Assembly: GCA_029779995.1 (NCBI GenBank) | Contig: JAKOZM010000428.1 | Coordinates: forward strand, 1-17,745 | Direction of reading: 5' to 3' | Length of the DNA: 17,745 nt | Source of the DNA: Actinomycetes bacterium | GTDB taxonomy: Bacteria; Actinomycetota; Actinomycetes; S36-B12; UBA10799 | Shown: piece by piece, positions 13,618 through 17,745 of the stretch | Layout: each line of letters opens with the position of its first letter | Numbering within the stretch: position 1 is the first letter of the stretch | The notes under the pieces: generated by a model | What the model saw: the letters and a program-made list of their open reading frames with translations, nothing else | Database searches by the model: none | What the model was told of the DNA's origin: nothing | Program-made: the position numbers and the translations under genes

Positions 13618-13644
13618 GTGGCACAAACGAGGGTCTGCGGGACA
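13618..13644 (+). repeat. Dispersed stem-loop repeat, copy D
   Basis: Contains CACAAAC (13622-13628), loop GAGG, and GTCTGCGGGAC (13633-13643). CACAAACGAGGGTCT is shared exactly with copy B. Pairing is weaker than in copy C. It follows the decayed zinc-ribbon block by about 26 bp. Confidence 0.6.
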
Positions 13645-13665
13645 CCTGCGCGACAGGACTGAGGA

Positions 13666-14183
13666 CTAGTGGCGCGCTACAGCCGCGAGGACCTTCTGGT
13701 ACTTGGACGTGTCGTGGCCCCTGGCCTCTGCCACAACCAGTAGGTGTGACTCCGGTCTCCAGTCCCAATAGTCGCGACTCAAAGGGAGCACCAGCACACG
13801 CTCAAGACCGCCTTCGACGGCCTGGGAGACGGCTGAATCGGTCAGGAATACCCGGACTGTCTTGGGCTTGTGAACTGCACATCCGTCACGCACTGCAGCA
13901 ATGGAGCGGACTGTTCGGCCATCCACCTACCGACGACACGCTCGGAATCCAAACGCTCTTTGAATAGCTGAACCTCCTGCCATTCCTCACTCTGCATGGG
14001 CGGCTGCGTTCCACTGGTCAGCGTCCCGGCATCCCAAGACTGCTCGATGAGCGCCGCGAGCCTCTCCGAGTCACCGGGACCGGCATACAGGGATCCGGCG
14101 AGCCAGGTGTTCACCAGAGCGGGCACAGACGCCAACGCGGAAAAGCCGAAGCCGTCACGCATGCACAGTGACTGCGTGAGCAC
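13666..14183 (-). pseudogene. Hypothetical gene, frameshifted
   Basis: Two overlapping minus-strand frames look coding in turn. The upstream frame (GTG 14183 or ATG 14162) gives MRDGFGFSALASVPALVNTW, then EEWQEVQLFKERLDSERVVG and RWMAEQSAPLLQCVTDV. The downstream frame continues with VRVFLTDSAVSQAVEGGLER, VLVLPLSRDYWDWRPESHLL and ends KYQKVLAAVARH at 13666. They switch near 13870. No domain is recognised. No ribosome-binding site is visible and the open frame continues upstream into the mmsA end, so the N terminus may also be damaged. Confidence 0.4.
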
Positions 14184-14283
14184 GTCACTTGGCTGCACGT
14201 CGGGGACGTGCCGCTGCCAGCGGTTTCGCCGGTGGTGTGCAAGAGCGATACCGAAGACGCGGACCGCAGTAGCTGTTCCGGCC

Positions 14284-15780
<1,497 letters not shown>

Positions 15781-15795
15781 GGGTATCTCTCCTTG

Positions 15796-17211
15796 TTATG
15801 AATCAAAACCGAGACCCAGGCGGTCCAGGGTCTTCAGCCAGAGGTCGCGGTGGCCCTGCTGCTCGTCGGCCTTGGCCAGGGAACGGCGGGTCAGGTCGAT
15901 CCCGATCTGGCGGATCGGGTTCGGCGGGAACGGCAACGGTTTGGACCGGACCATCTTCAGTCGCGTACGTTCGGTGTCCTCACCGAGTAGCAGGTCCAGC
16001 ACCACGTCGGCGCCAAAGCGCGAGGCACCCACGCCCAGACCGGTGAATCCGAGGCTGTAGGCCACCCGCGAGCCGTAGGCCGTCCCCCAGAAGGCACTGA
16101 AGCGCGAGCAGGTGTCGATCGCACCCGCCCAGGCGAATTCCACGGGAACCCCCATCGTCTGGGGGAAGGTCTGGTGCAAGTGGGTCACCAGTCGCGCGGT
16201 CAGATCGTCATCGCGTTCCAGATGAGACCCGGGTCGCTCCCCGGCTTTGTAAACGGCGTCGTAGCCACCGAACAGGATCCGGTTGTCGTCGGTGAGCCGG
16301 TAATAGTGGAACTGGTTGCCCGAGTCCCCGATGCCCTGACGCTGCGCCCACCCGATGTCGTCCAGCACATCCGCGGGCAGCGGTGCGGTGACCACGACAT
16401 GGTCGAAGACCGGCACGACGTAGGCGTTGAGCCGGCGAAGCAGGGGTGCGTGAGCAGCTGTGGTCAGGGCCACCCGCGCAGTGTCGATCCGGCCGCCGAA
16501 GGTATGCACGCTCATCCCCGCGCCGTTGGACTGCAGCCGATCGGCTGGGCAGTGTTCGTGGATGCGAACCCCCAGGCTCTCGGCAGCGCGAGCCAGCCCC
16601 CACGCCAGTCGCGCCGGGTCGACGATGGCCACCTGGGGGTCGAAGATGCCAGCGCGGTAGAGCGGAGACGCCACGTGTGCCTGCACCTGGTCGGCGGTGA
16701 GCAACTCCAACTCGACGCCGTGGGCAGCCGCACTGCGGGCGTGCTCCTGCAGATGAGCCACCTGGTGCTCGGCAGTCGCCACATCCAGTTCCCCGGTCCG
16801 CAGGTACCCGCAGTCGATCCCGAACTCGCCAATCGTGGCCTCCACGGCGGCCAGGTTGTCCACCCCCAGCTGGTAGAGCCGTGTGAACTCGTCGGGCCAG
16901 CGTTCGATGCCATTGCTGTAGCCGTGGGTGATGGACGACGCCACGAAACCGCCATTGCGCCCCGAAGCGCTCTGCGCGATGCGCCCGCCCTCCAGCAGCA
17001 CCACATCGAGGTCCGGCCGGCGCTGCTTGGCGCGCACAGCCGTCCACAGCCCCGACAACCCCGCTCCAACGACGACCAGATCGGCCGTCGTGATGCCCTC
17101 CAGGGCGGGCCGGGCCGCGGGACGGCCGGGCTGCGCCAGCCAGTACGGCTCGTGGCGAGCCTCCCGCAGTGCCGCCCGCCCCTGCGCAGAGGCCACGGCA
17201 GCGAAGGACAT
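15796..17211 (-). CDS. FAD-dependent oxidoreductase, gamma-glutamylputrescine-oxidase-like
   Basis: A 471-residue DAO-superfamily flavoprotein. After an N-terminal extension with EPYWL, the FAD site is ADLVVVGAGLSGLWTAVRA (43-61, GxGxxG at 49-54), E74 follows at the end of strand two, then SASGRNGGFV (81-90). The FHYYRLTDDNRILFGGYDAVY substrate-domain strands and SLGFTGLGVGASRFGADVVL end are present. This form (EPYWL start, ASGRNGGF) is the one seen next to polyamine transport genes in actinobacteria and resembles PuuB. AAGGAGG precedes ATG 17211, and its first base is shared with the stop of the PotC-like gene, so transport and oxidation are co-translated. Substrate is probably a polyamine or its gamma-glutamyl form, inferred from context. 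Confidence 0.88.
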   Translation of the reverse strand: MSFAAVASAQGRAALREARHEPYWLAQPGRPAARPALEGITTADLVVVGAGLSGLWTAVRAKQRRPDLDVVLLEGGRIAQSASGRNGGFVASSITHGYSNGIERWPDEFTRLYQLGVDNLAAVEATIGEFGIDCGYLRTGELDVATAEHQVAHLQEHARSAAAHGVELELLTADQVQAHVASPLYRAGIFDPQVAIVDPARLAWGLARAAESLGVRIHEHCPADRLQSNGAGMSVHTFGGRIDTARVALTTAAHAPLLRRLNAYVVPVFDHVVVTAPLPADVLDDIGWAQRQGIGDSGNQFHYYRLTDDNRILFGGYDAVYKAGERPGSHLERDDDLTARLVTHLHQTFPQTMGVPVEFAWAGAIDTCSRFSAFWGTAYGSRVAYSLGFTGLGVGASRFGADVVLDLLLGEDTERTRLKMVRSKPLPFPPNPIRQIGIDLTRRSLAKADEQQGHRDLWLKTLDRLGLGFDS

Positions 17212-17745
17212 CAGACCTCCTTGCGTCGCATGCTGCGGATCTGGGAGATGAGCACGAGGGCCAACGCGATGAAGAACATCGCCGAAGCGATCACATTGGC
17301 CTGCGCCGGGATGCCGCGGGTGCTGGCGACGTACACGAACTTCGGGAACGTCGTGAACTGACCGGAGTTGAAGTTCGTGATGATGAAGTCGTCGAAGCTC
17401 AGTGAGAACGCCAGCAGCGCCGCGGCGGCGATACCCGGCATCACCAGCGGCAGCGTGATCCGCCTGAACGCTTCGCGCTCGCTGGCGTAGAGGTCCATCG
17501 CCGCCTGTTCCAGGCGGGCGTCGAGGCTGGCCACCCGGGCCTTGACCGTGACCACCACGAAGGAGATGCAGAACATCACATGGGCGATGAACACGGTCCA
17601 GAAGCCCAGTGGCACGAAGACGTTGAGGAACAGGGCCAGCAGCGACGAGCCCAGCACCACCTCCGGGGTCGCCATGGGCAGGAAGATCGTGAGATTTGTG
17701 GTGCTGCGGCCGCGGAACTGATGGCGCACCAGGGCGAACGCGATC
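17211..17745 (-). CDS. potC: Polyamine ABC transporter permease, PotC-like (5' end beyond window)
   Basis: The C-terminal 177 residues of a binding-protein-dependent permease; the N terminus runs off the right edge (the reading enters as IAFALVRHQFRGR). Spans include TIFLPMATPEVVLGSSLLAL, FWTVFIAHVMFCISFVVVTV, the IAAAALLAFSLSF segment and a last one near IASAMFFIALALVLI. The EAA loop reads EQAAMDLYASEREAFRRITL and PLVMPGI. The SFDDFIITNF motif and Gly-Gln-rich loop before TTFPKFVY are characteristic of PotC/YdcV-type spermidine/putrescine permeases. Partner genes (potA, potB, potD) must lie to the right. No start can be given. Confidence 0.9.
   Translation of the reverse strand, partial: IAFALVRHQFRGRSTTNLTIFLPMATPEVVLGSSLLALFLNVFVPLGFWTVFIAHVMFCISFVVVTVKARVASLDARLEQAAMDLYASEREAFRRITLPLVMPGIAAAALLAFSLSFDDFIITNFNSGQFTTFPKFVYVASTRGIPAQANVIASAMFFIALALVLISQIRSMRRKEV

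Noticed and set aside
9025..13644. Integron attC array
   Set aside because: The repeats separate modules, but the right arms do not contain a GTTRRRY core site, gene orientations are mixed and no integrase is present.
16174..17361. 395-codon plus-strand ORF
   Set aside because: Antisense to the second FAD oxidase and PotC-like gene, both with convincing motifs and ribosome-binding sites.

Overview
The window is high-GC DNA, almost certainly from an actinobacterium (Actinomycetota); I cannot place it lower than phylum. The signs are a four-box GlnR-type operator in front of glnA, genes that appear to be read leaderless from TANNNT boxes 6-7 nt before the start codon, a DrrAB-type ABC exporter, and an AbiEi/DUF559 protein of the kind common in this phylum. 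I found no rRNA, tRNA, CRISPR array or transposase.

Layout. (1) 1-2881, minus strand: 5' end of glnA with its GlnR operator, a 72-bp tandem repeat, an AbiEi/DUF559-like protein, and a class III aminotransferase. (2) 2919-5511, plus strand, divergent from that aminotransferase: a DAO-family FAD amine oxidase and a glutamate-1-semialdehyde-aminotransferase-like enzyme. (3) 5569-8803, minus strand: an ABC-2 exporter (permease, frameshifted ATPase, 74-residue protein of unknown function), a decayed winged-helix regulator, and kynureninase. (4) 8804-14283: an accessory island of small modules. It holds a frameshifted caspase-like (DUF6642-like) protein with a small acidic partner, a zinc-ribbon protein, an AbrB-type antitoxin beside a truncated PIN toxin, a membrane protein with three 34-residue repeats, an RHH/BrnT-like toxin-antitoxin pair, a decayed second zinc-ribbon copy and a decayed hypothetical gene. 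Four copies of a short stem-loop repeat, all in one orientation, punctuate the island. (5) 14284-17745, minus strand: CoA-acylating (methyl)malonate-semialdehyde dehydrogenase, a second FAD amine oxidase, and a PotC-like polyamine ABC permease cut by the window end.

The metabolic genes fit one theme: uptake and breakdown of polyamines or other primary amines. The PotC-type transporter would import them, the two FAD oxidases and two aminotransferases would convert amino groups to aldehydes, and MmsA would turn malonate semialdehyde (from beta-alanine) into acetyl-CoA. GlnA, under GlnR, would recapture the ammonium. This is inferred from family membership and co-location. The exporter/kynU block and the island lie between the two halves of this set.

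The most unusual part is the island. Its two strongest observations are the stem-loop repeats that separate unrelated small defence-like modules, and the caspase-like gene whose two halves meet at a C CCG GGA heptamer matching the canonical -1 slippery-site form.
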